From Gari tellinella (Eukaryota; Mollusca; Bivalvia; Cardiida; Psammobiidae), in NCBI GenBank assembly GCA_922989275.2, contig OV277869.1:42330189-42394188 (forward strand): a stretch of DNA of 64,000 bases. The letters run 5' to 3'. Position numbers and translations under genes: made by a program. Shown in pieces: positions 22,342-32,789 of the stretch (its first letter is position 1; each line of letters starts with the position of its first letter). Under the pieces are notes generated by a model that saw only the letters and a list, made by a program, of their open reading frames with translations, was not told the DNA's origin and ran no database searches.

Positions 22342-22904
22342 TTTAAGTTTTCATTGAAAAAATTATTTTTTTAGCTCCTGTGACCTAGATATGCAACCGA
22401 CCGGAATCATTTGAACAATATTGGTATAGGACATCTAGAAGTGTCACCAAGCCAAATATCAAAGCTCTGGCCATAATAGTCTCAGGAGAAGATGTTTGAA
22501 AATTTCACTATATAACTCTATGTAAAACTGTGACCCCGGGGCGGGGCCAATTTTGACCCCAGGGGCATAATTTGAACAAACTTGATAGAGGCCCTGTAGA
22601 TGATGCTATGTGCCATAAATCTAAGCTCTGGACCTTGTAGTTTCAGACAAGAAGATTTTTTAAGATTTCCTTATTTTTTCACTTTGGTTGCAATGGCAAC
22701 CAGAGTTCTACATTGTTTTTAATTTTTTGAACAAATTTGAAAGAGCTTGACCCAAGGAACATTCCTGTAAAGTTTCGTCGAAATCTGTCAAGCGGTATAG
22801 GAGGAGATGTCATTTGAAGCAATTGTTAAAGACGACAGACGACGCACGACGACGAACACAGGGCCATCCCAATAGCTCACCGCTCAGGTGAGCTAATAAC
22901 AGAA

Positions 22905-23225
22905 GTAAGGTAGAAATCTCCTTCACCCCTGAAATTTTTAATGGACAATTCCATTTTCAAAATACATCTAGTCCATTTCTGACTATTTAGGGATAAGCTT
23001 AACAATATATTTCAAAATGAAAAACAGTATATATATATAGTCCCTGATCCGAGGGTAATATGTTGAGAACATCTTTACAATGTTTCCCTAACAAAAGCCT
23101 GATTGTATATGCCATATATCCGTTACCGTTCAGCAACGAAGGATATACACCATTTACAAACAGTGAATGAACCCTCTGATCTAAGTTTGCTGCCATATTC
23201 TTTTAACTTTGTGAGGTCAATTTAA
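22905..23225. mobile_element. B-like MITE, strongly decayed
   Basis: CCTGAAATTTTTAATGGACA and AACCCTCTGATCT survive. The hairpin is no longer paired. Confidence 0.45.
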
Positions 23226-23261
23226 ACCCCTTAATACTCAAATTACCTGGTCATTTATGAG

Positions 23262-23409
23262 TTGTTGTTGTTGTTGTTGGCGTACCTGTGCTTAACACTC
23301 ACAGGACAGCTTGGTACAGACATTATTGGCTGTCAAGCTGGAGGATTACATGCATAGCTGTTTTCAATTACCTCGCCATATAGGCAGCCATGCTCCTTCT
23401 TCAGAGGAG
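23262..23409 (-). mobile_element. Short SINE-like retroposon with (AAC)n tail
   Basis: Flanked by direct repeats TCATTTATGAG at 23251-23261 and 23410-23420. On the minus strand it ends in (AAC)n, as expected for a retroposed copy. No clear A/B boxes, and it is unrelated to the SINE at 7001. Confidence 0.65.
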
Positions 23410-23527
23410 TCATTTATGAGTGAGAAGAAGAGTCCAATGTGACATTCAGCAATGTAGAAGTGTGAAGTAACATCTGCCACCAGCATACTAGTTCTCATTC
23501 ATCAGACGAGACTTACTGCACAACTCC

Positions 23528-23753
23528 TTAACTCTTTGCATGCTGGGTAATTTTTCGTCTGCAACAATAATTGTCGTCTGCTGATGTCCTAAAATTAGAA
23601 CTTTCTAATTTTCTTTCTAAAACAGGGTCAGAGTGTCAAACAGTTTGGATCCTGATGAGACGCCGCATCATGCGGCGTCTCATCTGGATCCAAACTGTTT
23701 GCTAAGGTAATCCCTGTGGCAGGTATATCCGCTGCTAGCATGCAAAGAGTTAG
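23528..23753. mobile_element. D-family MITE, near perfect
   Basis: TTAACTCTTTGCATGC at the left and GCATGCAAAGAGTTAG at the right. Core centre GACGCCGCATCATGCGGCGTC. Confidence 0.85.
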
Positions 23754-23927
23754 TATAATAATTATGCTCATCTTGTCACTGCTGTATACATGTTTCTGTT
23801 ATTTAAAGGTACATTTAACAAATTTCAGAGTATTAGAATACAATATTGTTTTAGCCTATGATAGTTTCTCAGTGTTGTAAAAGTTCACCTTGGATTTACA
23901 GTGAAACCTCTCTAAACTGTTCAATTA

Positions 23928-24179
23928 TTAACCCTTCACCCAATAGCATGTTTCTAGTTTTAAGACATGTGACCACTTAAATAAGGTTGAAAAGTAAAGC
24001 AGAATGCGCCTTAAGGTGCAGTCTGCTTTACTTTCAACCTGTTTTGACCTACCATCTACTAGGATATTAGAAATATTTCATATGGTATATGTTCATGACT
24101 GTTTTAATTGGAACTATTTTCAATAGTGGAGGAATAAATTAAAGGCGTAAAAATGTGTATTTATGTGGTAATGGGTTAA
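23928..24179 (+). mobile_element. A-family MITE nested in E (first)
   Basis: TTAA at 23928 and 24176. Core GCGCCTTAAGGTGC has one unpaired base change. Confidence 0.85.
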
Positions 24180-24286
24180 AGGACATTTCGGACTTAGTTG
24201 GTAACAGGTGACGGCTTACTGTAGGATACAAGTGAGGGACAATGCTCGATCCCTTTAGCAGCTTTCTGCTTTATTTTTATCCTGTT

Positions 24287-24538
24287 TTAACCCTTTACCT
24301 GATAGTCTATTTCTAGTATTGAGGATAGGTGACTTCTTAAAGCAGGTTGAAAGTAAAGCAGAATGTGCCTTAAGGCACATTCTGCTTTACTTTCAGCCTG
24401 CTTTAAGCTATCATGTGCTAGAATATAGAAAATATTCCCTATCATATATCTTCATAACTGATTAAATTGGAACTATTTTCTTCAGCGGATGAATAAATAA
24501 AACACGCTAAAAGGCGCTTCTATTGGGGAAAGGGTTAA
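24287..24538 (+). mobile_element. A-family MITE nested in E (second)
   Basis: TTAA at 24287 and 24535. Perfect core GTGCCTTAAGGCAC. Confidence 0.85.
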
Positions 24539-24740
24539 GTAGTCACCTGTCTTTGGTGGTCTACTCCAAAAGGTATCCAGTTTAGAGAGACTTTACTGTA
24601 TACTATTTACAACTGTGCAATAACTTGCAAAAAAATCCAATCTAGATGAAAAGATGAAATTACAAGATTATATGCCTTACATGTATAACCTTTACTGTGT
24701 TGGAAACAACTATGTACAAAGTAACATCATTTGCAAACCA

Positions 24741-24800
24741 TGTAGACACAGATCAGATCGAGGACTCCTGAAGGAACCCTCAAATCTGGGTCTACACTGT
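24741..24800. repeat. P-type core II hairpin
   Basis: GTAGACACAGATCAG and CTGGGTCTACAC with mismatched middle. Surroundings to 24860 are not otherwise recognised. Confidence 0.55.
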
Positions 24801-24999
24801 TAGCCAGTATGTTTTGACATACCCCTCAAGTGTCAATGTAAACTATTCGCTATTTAGCACATGGAAAGGTTCATTTATAAAGACAGCATTTGTAAGTGTT
24901 AACGTCAAGCAAGATATAGAATAATATCAGATATGACCATTGCAAATTATTATAATACTGCAAAGTAAATTCCTTACTTTTGATTGGGTACATAGCCCT

Positions 25000-25099
25000 T
25001 AATGTGATTCCAAGTACCCTGTGAGCGGACAGGGTACGTAGAAATTCAGCTGTTTTCATTGGCTGACAGGTCCCTGAGTCTTGCTTTGCAGAAAATAAG
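25000..25099 (+). promoter_or_regulatory. Possible promoter / 5' UTR
   Basis: Repeat-free sequence directly upstream of the 25100 start. It contains an inverted CCAAT box (ATTGG, 25058-25062), CAGCTG and GTACCCTGTGAGCGGAC. No TATA box in the usual position. This is inference from motifs only. Confidence 0.3.
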
Positions 25100-25264
25100 A
25101 TGGCCTACTGCTTGACGGGATTGAGTGCATTCAATCGTGCATCCTCCATTCTAAGTCCACTTCTGCTAAGAACCAATCGGTGTTTGGATCTTTTAACAGT
25201 CACATTATTTCTAAGAAAGTTTGAAGCCGAAGTCTACGAGTATGCCCATTTTTCTTATGAATAA
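25100..25264 (+). CDS. Possible first exon / short ORF with presequence-like N terminus
   Basis: ATAAGATGG is a good Kozak context for a 54-codon frame that closes at TAA 25262. The first 27 residues contain Arg at 14, 24 and 27, Ser- and Leu-rich stretches and no acidic residue, which resembles a mitochondrial targeting peptide. The frame lies in the longest repeat-poor stretch of this part (about 24.9-25.45 kb). A first exon of a spliced gene would need a donor; GTGTTT after codon 26 and GTATGC near 25239 are weak candidates. The protein is not recognised. It may equally be a chance frame. Confidence 0.3.
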   Translation: MAYCLTGLSAFNRASSILSPLLLRTNRCLDLLTVTLFLRKFEAEVYEYAHFSYE

Positions 25265-25453
25265 CAACCGTCAGAACATGACGTCATTTACTCTCAACGT
25301 TATCTGCTTTGGCACAATTTTGTTATAGTTAACTATGAGCGCTGTTCATGACCAATTCCGAAATATTTCATTTGAAGACGACTGCCTTGTGACCACTGCT
25401 TTGTTATTAAATACACCTTATAGCCACTTTTGTTGTTTCATACTTTAATTACA

Positions 25454-25860
25454 CAGTAAAACCTTTCTAGTGATGTCCACTAAAAGGGGGGGCTAATTTT
25501 AAATTGATTGTATAAAAGACTGGTGACAGCTTAAAACAAGGTGCCAGTAAAACTGTCAACTTGCTTTAACTCTTTCCTCCCTGAAACTTCAGTTTCCATT
25601 TAAGTCTAGTCCATTTCTGACATTTAAGGGTTGTTTTTGTCAGTGTTTTGCATTATGACAAACAGTGAAGACCCTGATCAGAGGGCTCCTTTCAGAGCCC
25701 TCTGATCTGGGTCTTCACTGTTTGCATAGGACAAGTATTCTGTTCACATGTTCACTGTTTGAAAAGGACGCCTATATGCGGGACTAGGGTTCAAATGGTT
25801 AAGCAGTTATCTGTTCCTAAACACCTGTAATAATTACTTCAAGTGGTTGTAAATCCTAAC
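25454..25860. mobile_element. E-family element, right end decayed, with B nested
   Basis: CAGTAAAACCTTTCTAGTG start. The arm CAACTTGCTTTAA is interrupted by a B MITE. The hairpin half is lost. Confidence 0.55.
25566..25802 (+). mobile_element. B-family MITE
   Basis: TTAA at 25566 and 25799. Hairpin AGGGCTCC..TTTCAGAGCCCT between AAACAGTGAAGACCC and GGGTCTTCACTGTTTG. Confidence 0.85.
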
Positions 25861-26122
25861 AATTGCTGTGGACAACAACATTGCACAACATAAAATACAT
25901 TGCATGCTAAAGGATACATTAGCTAAGTGAGAAGATCATAATGAGGAATAATTTGTGCTCCTAATTAACAAATATTTACATAGCAAAGGGAATAACTATT
26001 AGATCTAGTTTGTAGTTGAATGCATAATATAACACCTCTGTCATTTGTATAACCTTGTCCCAGTGTAAGTTTGAACACTTACAATACTCAACTTTCAGAA
26101 GTGTCAACTAAAGAGGACACAT
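25861..26122. other. Spacer
   Basis: Nothing recognised. Confidence 0.35.
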
Positions 26123-26227
26123 TGGCAAACAGTGTAGATCCTTGTGAGATGCCATCACAAATTTATGTTTGGCAAACAGTGTAGACCCAGATTATGTGGC
26201 ATCTCACCAGGGTCTGCTCTGTTTGCT
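26123..26227. repeat. P-type hairpin, arm duplicated
   Basis: GGCAAACAGTGTAGA occurs twice (about 26123 and 26173) before the return arm GGGTCTGCTCTGTTTGC, suggesting slippage within the palindrome. Confidence 0.6.
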
Positions 26228-26244
26228 ATTTCATATTAAATCTA

Positions 26245-26436
26245 CAGGGCTCCAGATAAGAGGTAGTTATTTCAACAAATCCAACAATTCTCACTCTTTT
26301 AAGCACCAAATCCTATGGTGTTACTACTCATTAGAATCGTCTCTTTGAGACGATTCTAATGAGTAGTGACACCATAGGGTTTAATTCAGAAATAAAGATT
26401 TTAGTTTTTGAAAAACTACCCTTATCTGGTGCTCTG
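26245..26436. mobile_element. C-family MITE, inverted orientation
   Basis: Perfect centre AATCGTCTCTTTGAGACGAT. The right end GTGCTCTG is decayed. Confidence 0.8.
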
Positions 26437-26473
26437 AATTATCTACATTGACCCTAAAAAGTTATGACATACA

Positions 26474-26535
26474 GTGCAGACTTTGATCAGAGGGTTCCTA
26501 AAGGAACCCTCTAATCTTGGTCTACACTATTTGAA
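26474..26535. repeat. P-type core II hairpin
   Basis: GATCAGAGGGTTCCTAAAGG with paired change GGTTCC/GGAACC relative to GGCTCC/GGAGCC elsewhere. Confidence 0.65.
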
Positions 26536-26637
26536 AATAATATTTATATCCAATTCCAGCACAATAAGGACTAAGATGGCTTGGGATATGAGATCTATAC
26601 ATTTATTTACTCAATTGTGGTAAAAACCTAGCTTGGT

Positions 26638-26745
26638 TTAACCCTTCTCCACTGCATTAAATCCTGCCCAGGCTCAAACCTGACCAATCAAATGCTTGAG
26701 AACAAACTCAGACTCAACTGAAAAGCTTTATAACCCTAGGCCCAG
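26638..26745. mobile_element. Q-family element, one arm
   Basis: TTAACCCTTCTCC then CCAATCAAATGCTTGAG and AGCTTTATAACCC, as in the complete palindrome at 40114. Confidence 0.55.
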
Positions 26746-26878
26746 CAGCTTACAATGTTACATGTATACAAATGATAATGTTCACTAAAGACAACCTCTT
26801 CCATATTCCGATAAAATGCAATTTTACATTCGTTCACAAGGGATTTATATGTTCCTAAATTATTTGAAAGTTTGAGAA

Positions 26879-26941
26879 ACAATGAAGACCAAGATCAGAG
26901 GTCTACTTTGGGAACCCTCTGATTTTGGTCTACACTGTTAG
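26879..26941. repeat. P-type core II hairpin
   Basis: AACAATGAAGACCAAGATC and GATTTTGGTCTACACTGT. Both arms carry the A/T variant of CCCAG/CTGGG. Confidence 0.6.
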
Positions 26942-26999
26942 CAATGTGCACATTACTTGGTCGACCCCTACAGTGTAAGTGACACTAAGGGCTACAGTT

Positions 27000-27180
27000 C
27001 CAGAGATCCAGATATGGGGAGTATTTCAAAAATTTAAATCTTTATTTCTACATTATACCATATGGTGTCACTACTCATTAGAATCGTCTCTTTGAGACGA
27101 TTCTAATGAGTAGTGACACCATTGTATTTGGTGTTGAAATGAGAGAGAAAGTATTGAATTTGTTCAGTTTAAATTACTCC
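27000..27180. mobile_element. C-family MITE, decayed right end
   Basis: CAGAGATCCAGATATGGGG to ATTACTCCCCT. The centre AATCGTCTCTTTGAGACGAT is intact. Confidence 0.65.
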
Positions 27181-27380
27181 CCTGCAGTACTTAATTGTAT
27201 GACTTTGATCTGTAATAACCCATCTTCTCAACACAACTCGTACAATCTTTCATTGCATTTTGGCACCATACCAAAATGGAGTAATGGCATCACTTATGAT
27301 GATGATGATAATAATACGAGACACAATGCATTAAGATGCATGCCAGTCTTATTGGGATCTGTAATTACTTATCTTGCCTT

Positions 27381-27610
27381 CTTTTATCCCATTTTATGCG
27401 GGATACGCTTTAGGTGTACCTCTAGGCAAACAGTTTTGATCTCAGATCAGGCCCCACATTGTGGGGCCTGATCTGAGATCAAAACTGTTTGCAGCTAGTT
27501 CAGTATTCTATCAGAAACTGCTAAAATCTTTTGCAAATATTTGAGTTATACCCGCTGCAGACGACATTTTAAAATGGCCACCAAATATTACCCAGCATAC
27601 AATGGGTTAA
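27381..27610. mobile_element. D'-family MITE with perfect hairpin
   Basis: Right TTAA at 27607. Stem CAGATCAGGCCCCACATTGT paired with GGGGCCTGATCTGAGATC. The 121-codon frame across 27106-27471 joins two MITEs and is not a gene. Confidence 0.75.
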
Positions 27611-27932
27611 TTGTCTAACTCATTCATCTCTGGAACATCAAAATTTCAATGGACAATTCCAATGTCTAATCAAGTCCATCATACATTTTTGACAATTAAG
27701 GTCTTTTTAACAATTATATTCATTACATTGGCTGCGGTTAGCTTGGTTTGTTCCGTTTCTATTAGCTATGGGCTTGGAATTGGACACCTCCGACAGAGGG
27801 GAGCGGATACAGGCATTATTGTCTGTTTGAAAAGGTGTTTCTTCTCCATAATCTGAAAATGACATTTCCTTGGTATTTCTGTGATATTAAAATATCTGTA
27901 CCAACAGGTTTGATCTTGATGAGAATTATAGG
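27611..27932. other. Decayed B-like left end plus spacer
   Basis: AATGGACAATTCCAATGTC and AGTCCATCATAC recall B. Nothing else recognised. Confidence 0.4.
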
Positions 27933-28080
27933 ATCTGTCACTCATCGATGTTTAAGACAAGCTGATCTCAAACGAGACTAGAATTGAAATGTTATTAAGC
28001 GAGCCTTGGCGACCTTAATAACTTTTCTATTTTAGACAAGTTTGAGATCAACTTGTCTTAAACATCGATGAGTGACAGAT
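27933..28080. repeat. Long palindrome, arms about 65 bp
   Basis: ATCTGTCACTCATCGATGTT onward is inverted at 28061-28080 and inward. The arms meet at a short loop near 28001-28016 with a handful of mismatches. Element ends outside the arms were not found. Confidence 0.85.
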
Positions 28081-28384
28081 TCTTTTTCTCACATAACCAA
28101 CGATTTTAAGCTATTTTTTGTAGCAATATGTATTTTTTGGAACCTCAGTGACGTCAAAACACCTTTATAAATAGTGACATTATAGTGACATCATCAAATT
28201 GATCTCACACATATTGGAGACAAGGATATTCATGATCGTTGTTCACTATAGAAAACAGGGGTAGTTATGTGAGAATCAGAGTTACCATCAATATAAGTGC
28301 TCAGCACATAAAGGGTTGTGTACATTACAGCAGGTCTGTACATAATATATATACGTGACAACAGCTGGTATCCTCCCACTATAT
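28081..28384. other. Spacer
   Basis: No feature recognised. Confidence 0.35.
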
Positions 28385-28610
28385 AACGCTTTGCATGCTG
28401 GGTGTTTTTTTTATTTTTTATGTCTGTAATAATTGTCATCTGCTACTGTTCTAAAATTTGAATTTACAAAAAATAGTTTCAAAACAGGGTCAGATTGTCA
28501 AACAGTTTGAATCCTGATGAGACGCCGCATCATGCGGCGTCTCATCTGGATCCAAACTGTTTGCAAAGGTAGTCATTGTAGGACATATCAACCGCCAGCA
28601 TGCTATTAGG
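28385..28610. mobile_element. D-family MITE
   Basis: CGCTTTGCATGCTGGG to CCAGCATGC. Core centre GACGCCGCATCATGCGGCGTC as in 23528; flanks more decayed. Confidence 0.8.
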
Positions 28611-28826
28611 AGAAAGACTTACAGGTTTCTGACTGCTTCCATTCACTGTTATTTGTCAATGGGCTGTTCAGAAGTGGGATAGAACAGCTAGTATAGAACA
28701 GAACAAATTTTATTTTTGAATCGTCCCACACAGAGTTAGATAATTGATCAGTCCATTTCGCTATGATCTCCAATGACATTGAATAGTCTCCTCATCCTCT
28801 TGTCACAAAGTTCATAAAGTTCAGTA

Positions 28827-29723
28827 TTAGCTCATTACACCATATAGCCTGATTCTAGTTTTGAAAACAGTTGATCACTTTAAGCAGGTTGAAAGTAAAG
28901 CAGCAGAATGTGCCTTAGAGCGCATTCTGCTTTACTTTCAGCCTGCTTAAAGGTACAGTCTGCTAGAATATAGAAAATAGTTCTTATCATACATATTCAT
29001 TTAAGAAATGAATTGCGTACTTCCGGCATTCATGAGCTGATGGCACTTCCATGCTTTTACTAGCAAAGTGCGTGAAGCCCGAAGGGCTTCTCGCTTAACT
29101 TTGCTAGTAAAAGTATGGAAGTGGCATCAGCTCATGAATAACGGAAGTACGCAATTTATTTCTTATATTTATATTCCATCGTGAGCTGAGAAATGAACCA
29201 GAAATGTACATAACTGTTCTAATAGACACTTTGCCCGTTGCTATGCGTTGCTATCGTAGTAACGATCTCTATATATGGACTGAAACTAGTCCCAATCACA
29301 TATTATATTTACTGGATAAATTTAGACTTTTAACCGGTAAACTTTCTCGTTATGTTGAAAATCCCTTTTGAGATATCTAAAAGCACATGAATTTACGAAA
29401 TACTTGTATGATAAGCATCTTAAATTTAGGTCGCGTTTTTTAAAACCGATTTACTCACACGCCATACTTGATTACTCCGCATTAACCGTGCCTACCATAC
29501 GGACTTCTCTGTATCAATTTGAAAGGGATCAGTATAGCTCCGCCCCTAAACCAGCCGGCTAGAACTGGATTTTAAGTGAGCATTCATTGAAATATGCAAG
29601 AGTGTTATATAAGGACAATGCGGGGCGAATGTAAATATAACTGTGTATGAATTTGAACTATTTTGCTCAGTGAAGAAATAAATTAATGGCGTAAAAAGGT
29701 GCTTCTATGCAGTAAAGGGTTAT
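28827..29723 (+). mobile_element. A-family MITE split by a palindromic insertion
   Basis: The left part reaches CATACATATTCAT at about 29000. The right part resumes with GAATTTGAACTATTTTGC near 29648 and ends at decayed TTAT 29720. About 640 bp lie between. Confidence 0.6.
29002..29165. repeat. Long palindrome inside split A element
   Basis: TAAGAAATGAATTGCGTACT and its inverse bound arms of about 80 bp that include ATGAGCTGATG and CTTTTACTAGCAAAGT. Centre AGCCCGAAGGGCTT. The following 29166-29640 has no recognised feature. Confidence 0.85.
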
Positions 29724-29725
29724 AG

Positions 29726-29943
29726 CTAACCCCTTTCTCCATTGATGCATTTTTTTGAACCTATGATTTATTCCTCTACTTAGTTTTACAGACAGGTAAC
29801 CACTTAATGCAGGTTGAAAGCAAAGCAGTGGGCATCCTAAATGTTGAAAGTAAAGCAGAATGAGCATTCTGCTTTACTTTCAACCTGTTTTAAGTGGTCA
29901 CTCATCCTCAATATAAGAAACAGGCTATGGAGTAAAGGGTTAA
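29726..29943. mobile_element. A-family MITE, rearranged core
   Basis: The right TTAA at 29940 is followed by a second A end (TTAA 29968). One arm is duplicated around GTTGAAAGTAAAGCAGAATG. Confidence 0.6.
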
Positions 29944-30307
29944 AAGGCATATTTATAGAGTAATGGGTTAAAACAGAAAGGGATACAGGAGACTATTCAA
30001 GGTTCCTCTATAGAATGGCTCTATAATACAAGTTTGATTGGATTTCTTAATTACTCTGTAGCGACTAGATTTGGTAAAAGTTTAAATCCACAATCCACAA
30101 TTGATTAGCTACACATTCTGTTTGTTCTCCGACAATTTGAGTCATTGAAAGAATGATTACACTTCACGAGTATTAAACAAACATTTCAACAAATTCAATC
30201 TCAACCCTTTCTTTGCTCCCTTTCCAAATGATCTCTTCCATTTTCTAGATAAGGACCAATTTACACTGTGGGGTTTGTCACGAAAAGAAATGTGTTGAAA
30301 ATATGGC

Positions 30308-30371
30308 AACAATTGTAGACCACTGATCATAGGCCCCTTCAGGAGCCCTCTGATTAGGGTCTACATGGTTT
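30308..30371. repeat. P-type hairpin (also at 31320-31383)
   Basis: GTAGACCACTGATCATAGGC with AGCCCTCTGATTAGGGTCTA. Copied with the 770-bp duplication. Confidence 0.6.
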
Positions 30372-30537
30372 TCAAATGATGGATAAACTAATTTTCTACG
30401 CAATAAAGATTATCTAGTATTCACCACAATAAGGAACTTTATAATTGGAGGATTAATTGTTCAGGATTATTAGATCTGCATTTCATCTACATGCATGTCA
30501 TTGTCATGCAACTTTAAATTATTCAACCCTGAAACTT

Positions 30538-30737
30538 TTAACCCATAACCCCATAAATACGCCTTTTTACACCTCTAATCTATTCTTCCACTTAAGATAA
30601 TATTTGTAATTTATAATTATGAATATGTATGATAAGAAATATTTTCTATATTCTAGTAGATGGTAACTTATAGCAGGCTGAAAGTAAAGCAGAATGCACC
30701 ATAAGGTGAATTATACTTTACTTTCAACCTGCTTTAA
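30538..30737 (-). mobile_element. A-family MITE, unit 1 copy
   Basis: TTAA at 30538. It stops at arm TTAA 30734 where the B element begins. Core GCACCATAAGGTGAATT has mismatches. Confidence 0.7.
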
Positions 30738-30983
30738 CCCTTTGAACCCTAGTCCCGCATATAGGCGTCTTTTCAAACAGTGTACATGTGAATAGTACAC
30801 TTGTCCTGTGCAAACAGTGAAGACCCAGATCAGAGGGCTCCGAAAGGAGCCCTCTGATCAGGGTCTTCACTGTTTGTCTTAATGCCAAACATTGACAAAA
30901 ACAACCCTTAAAAGTCAGAAATGGACTAGAATAGAATTGAAACTGGATTTGTTCATTTAAAGTTTCAGGGAGGGAAGAGTTAA
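30734..30983 (-). mobile_element. B-family MITE at duplication junction
   Basis: TTAACCCTTTGAACCC to AGGGAAGAGTTAA. Hairpin centre GGCTCCGAAAGGAGCC. Confidence 0.85.
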
Positions 30984-31549
30984 AACAGAAAGGGATACAG
31001 GAGACTATTCAAGGTTCCTCTATAGAATGGCTCTATAATACAAGTTTGATTGGATTTCTTAATTACTCTGTAGCGACTAGATTTGGTAAAAGCTTAAATC
31101 CACAATCCACAATTGATTAGCTACACATTCTGTTTGTTCTCTGACAATTTGAGTCATTGAAAGAATGATTACACTTCACGAGTATTAAACAAACATTTCA
31201 ACAAATTCAATCTCAACCCTTTCTTTGCTCCCTTTCCAAATGATCTCTTCCATTTTCTAGATAAGGACCAGTTTACACTGTGGGGTTTGTCACAAAAAGA
31301 AATGTGTTGAAAATATGGCAAAAACTGTAGACCACTGATCATAGGCCCCTTCAGGAGCCCTCTGATTAGGGTCTACATGGTTTTCAAATGATGGATAAAC
31401 TAATTTTCTACGCAATAAAGATTATCTAGTATTCACCACAATAAGGAACTTTATAATTGGGGGATTAATTGTTCAGGATTATTAGATCTGCATTTCATCT
31501 ACATACATGTCATTGTCATGCAACTTTAAATTTTTCATCCCTGAAACTT

Positions 31550-31797
31550 TTAACCCATAACCCCATAAATACGCCTTTTTACACCTCTAATCTCTTCTTC
31601 CACTTAAGATAATATTTGTAATTTATAATTATGAATAATGTATGATAAGAAATATTTTCTATATTCTAGTAGATGGTAACTTATAGCAGGCTGAAAGTAA
31701 AGCAGAATGCACCATAAGGTGAATTATACTTTACTTTCAACCTGCTTTAATATCATCATATGTCTTCAAAACCTAGTAACAGTCTATGGAAGGAATA
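31550..31797 (-). mobile_element. A-family MITE, unit 2 copy
   Basis: Same as 30538 but continues past the arm into TCATATGTCTTCAAAACC, so it preserves more of the element than unit 1. Confidence 0.65.
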
Positions 31798-31869
31798 GTA
31801 AATGGGCTATTCCAATTCCCAGTTCAGTTAAAGTCCATTTTAGCCTGTTTAGGGTTGATTTTAACAATA

Positions 31870-32092
31870 CAGGAAAAACCTCTCTATAACGGTCACTAAA
31901 ACAAGGGCTAATTGATCCTATAAATGACAGGCGACAGCTTAAAGCATGGTGACAGTATAACAGAAAGCTCTTAAAGGAGCTTTCTGTTTTACTGTCACCA
32001 TGTTTTACCGTCACCATGCTTTAAGCAGTCACCTGTAGAAAACACCTAGTAAATTATCACACTTTAGTGGTTGTTATAGAGAGGTTTTACTG
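31870..32092. mobile_element. E-family TA MITE
   Basis: TA at 31868 and 32093. The right arm contains CACCATG twice by local duplication. Centre AGCTCTTAAAGGAGCT. Confidence 0.8.
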
Positions 32093-32100
32093 TATATTGC

Positions 32101-32250
32101 AAAACAATAAACAATGCAGACATCAATCAGAGGGCTCCTGCAAAAGTCCTCTCAGATCAGGCCAAAATGTTTGCATAGGACAAGTGTACTATTCACAGTA
32201 ACACTGTTTGTTAATGACTAGTATATGTGTCGCTATAGTTGAATGTGTTA
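32101..32250 (+). mobile_element. B-family fragment
   Basis: AATGCAGACATCAATCAGAG to GTGTACTATTCACAGT. The hairpin is imperfect and outer ends are lost. Confidence 0.5.
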
Positions 32251-32542
32251 ATCTATTTCATTTGGGACAAAATTGTGATAATTCCGATATCCTTTCCGTA
32301 AAGTTTGGATCAAGATCATGTCTATGTGACATTTGACTTGTTTTTCATGAAATAAATAAAATGAACACATGAATTGTATAATACTAGCAGAGGCCATTGT
32401 GAAGCTGATAATTATTCAGTGCTGTAAAGTTGATGATATTGGCGTGCCGTGGCAATTTACACTTTTCATTACCATATTGATATCTTCTGTTTAAATGTTT
32501 GTCTCCAATGTTGTTGTGGGCAATTAATGTTGTTCAAATAAA
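32251..32542. other. Spacer
   Basis: Nothing recognised. Confidence 0.35.
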
Positions 32543-32544
32543 TA

Positions 32545-32749
32545 CAGTAGAACCTCTCTATTACGGCCACTAAAATGAAGGCTGATTGTCTGTATGAAGG
32601 ACAGGTGACAGCTTAAAGCAGTGTGCAAGTGAAACAGAAAGCTCCTGTAGGAGCTTTCTGTTTCACTTTCACATTGCTTTAAGCAGTCACCTGTGTTAAA
32701 TGACTAATATTTGACACATTTTAGTAGTCGTAATAGAGAGGTTCTACTG
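32545..32749. mobile_element. E-family TA MITE, complete
   Basis: TA at 32543 and 32750. Both termini share the G variant (CAGTAGAACCTC, GAGGTTCTACTG). Hairpin centre AGCTCCTGTAGGAGCT. Confidence 0.85.
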
Positions 32750-32789
32750 TATTAAGACATTCAGACTACAGAAAACATCAAGATGAATG

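Larger units (their letters stand above)
20878..22894 (+). mobile_element. H6: CAAGAGCCCCATGGGG-type element, full length, interrupted
   Basis: Starts CAAGAGCCCCATGGGGCATA and ends AGCTCACCGCTCAGGTGAGCT after a GACGACGCACGACGACG run. TCGCTCACCTGAG near the 5' end is inverted at the 3' hairpin. Interrupted at 21391-22341 by a Helentron-like copy. Confidence 0.8.
23899..24598. mobile_element. E-family TA element holding two A MITEs
   Basis: TA at 23897 and 24599; CAGTGAAACCTCTC and AGACTTTACTG ends. The two A copies sit at separate TTAA sites. Confidence 0.65.
29968..31749. repeat. 770-bp segment in direct repeat, offset 1012 bp
   Basis: 29968-30737 recurs at 30980-31749 with few changes. Both units start at TTAA; unit 1 ends at TTAA. 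A B MITE occupies the junction exactly. Confidence 0.85.

Noticed and set aside
24871..25059. 62-codon minus-strand frame facing away from the 25100 start
   Set aside because: Could suggest a divergent gene pair, but composition is unremarkable and no splice or protein signal was seen.
27106..27471. 121-codon plus-strand frame
   Set aside because: Runs from a C MITE into a D' hairpin; its C-terminal part is one hairpin arm.
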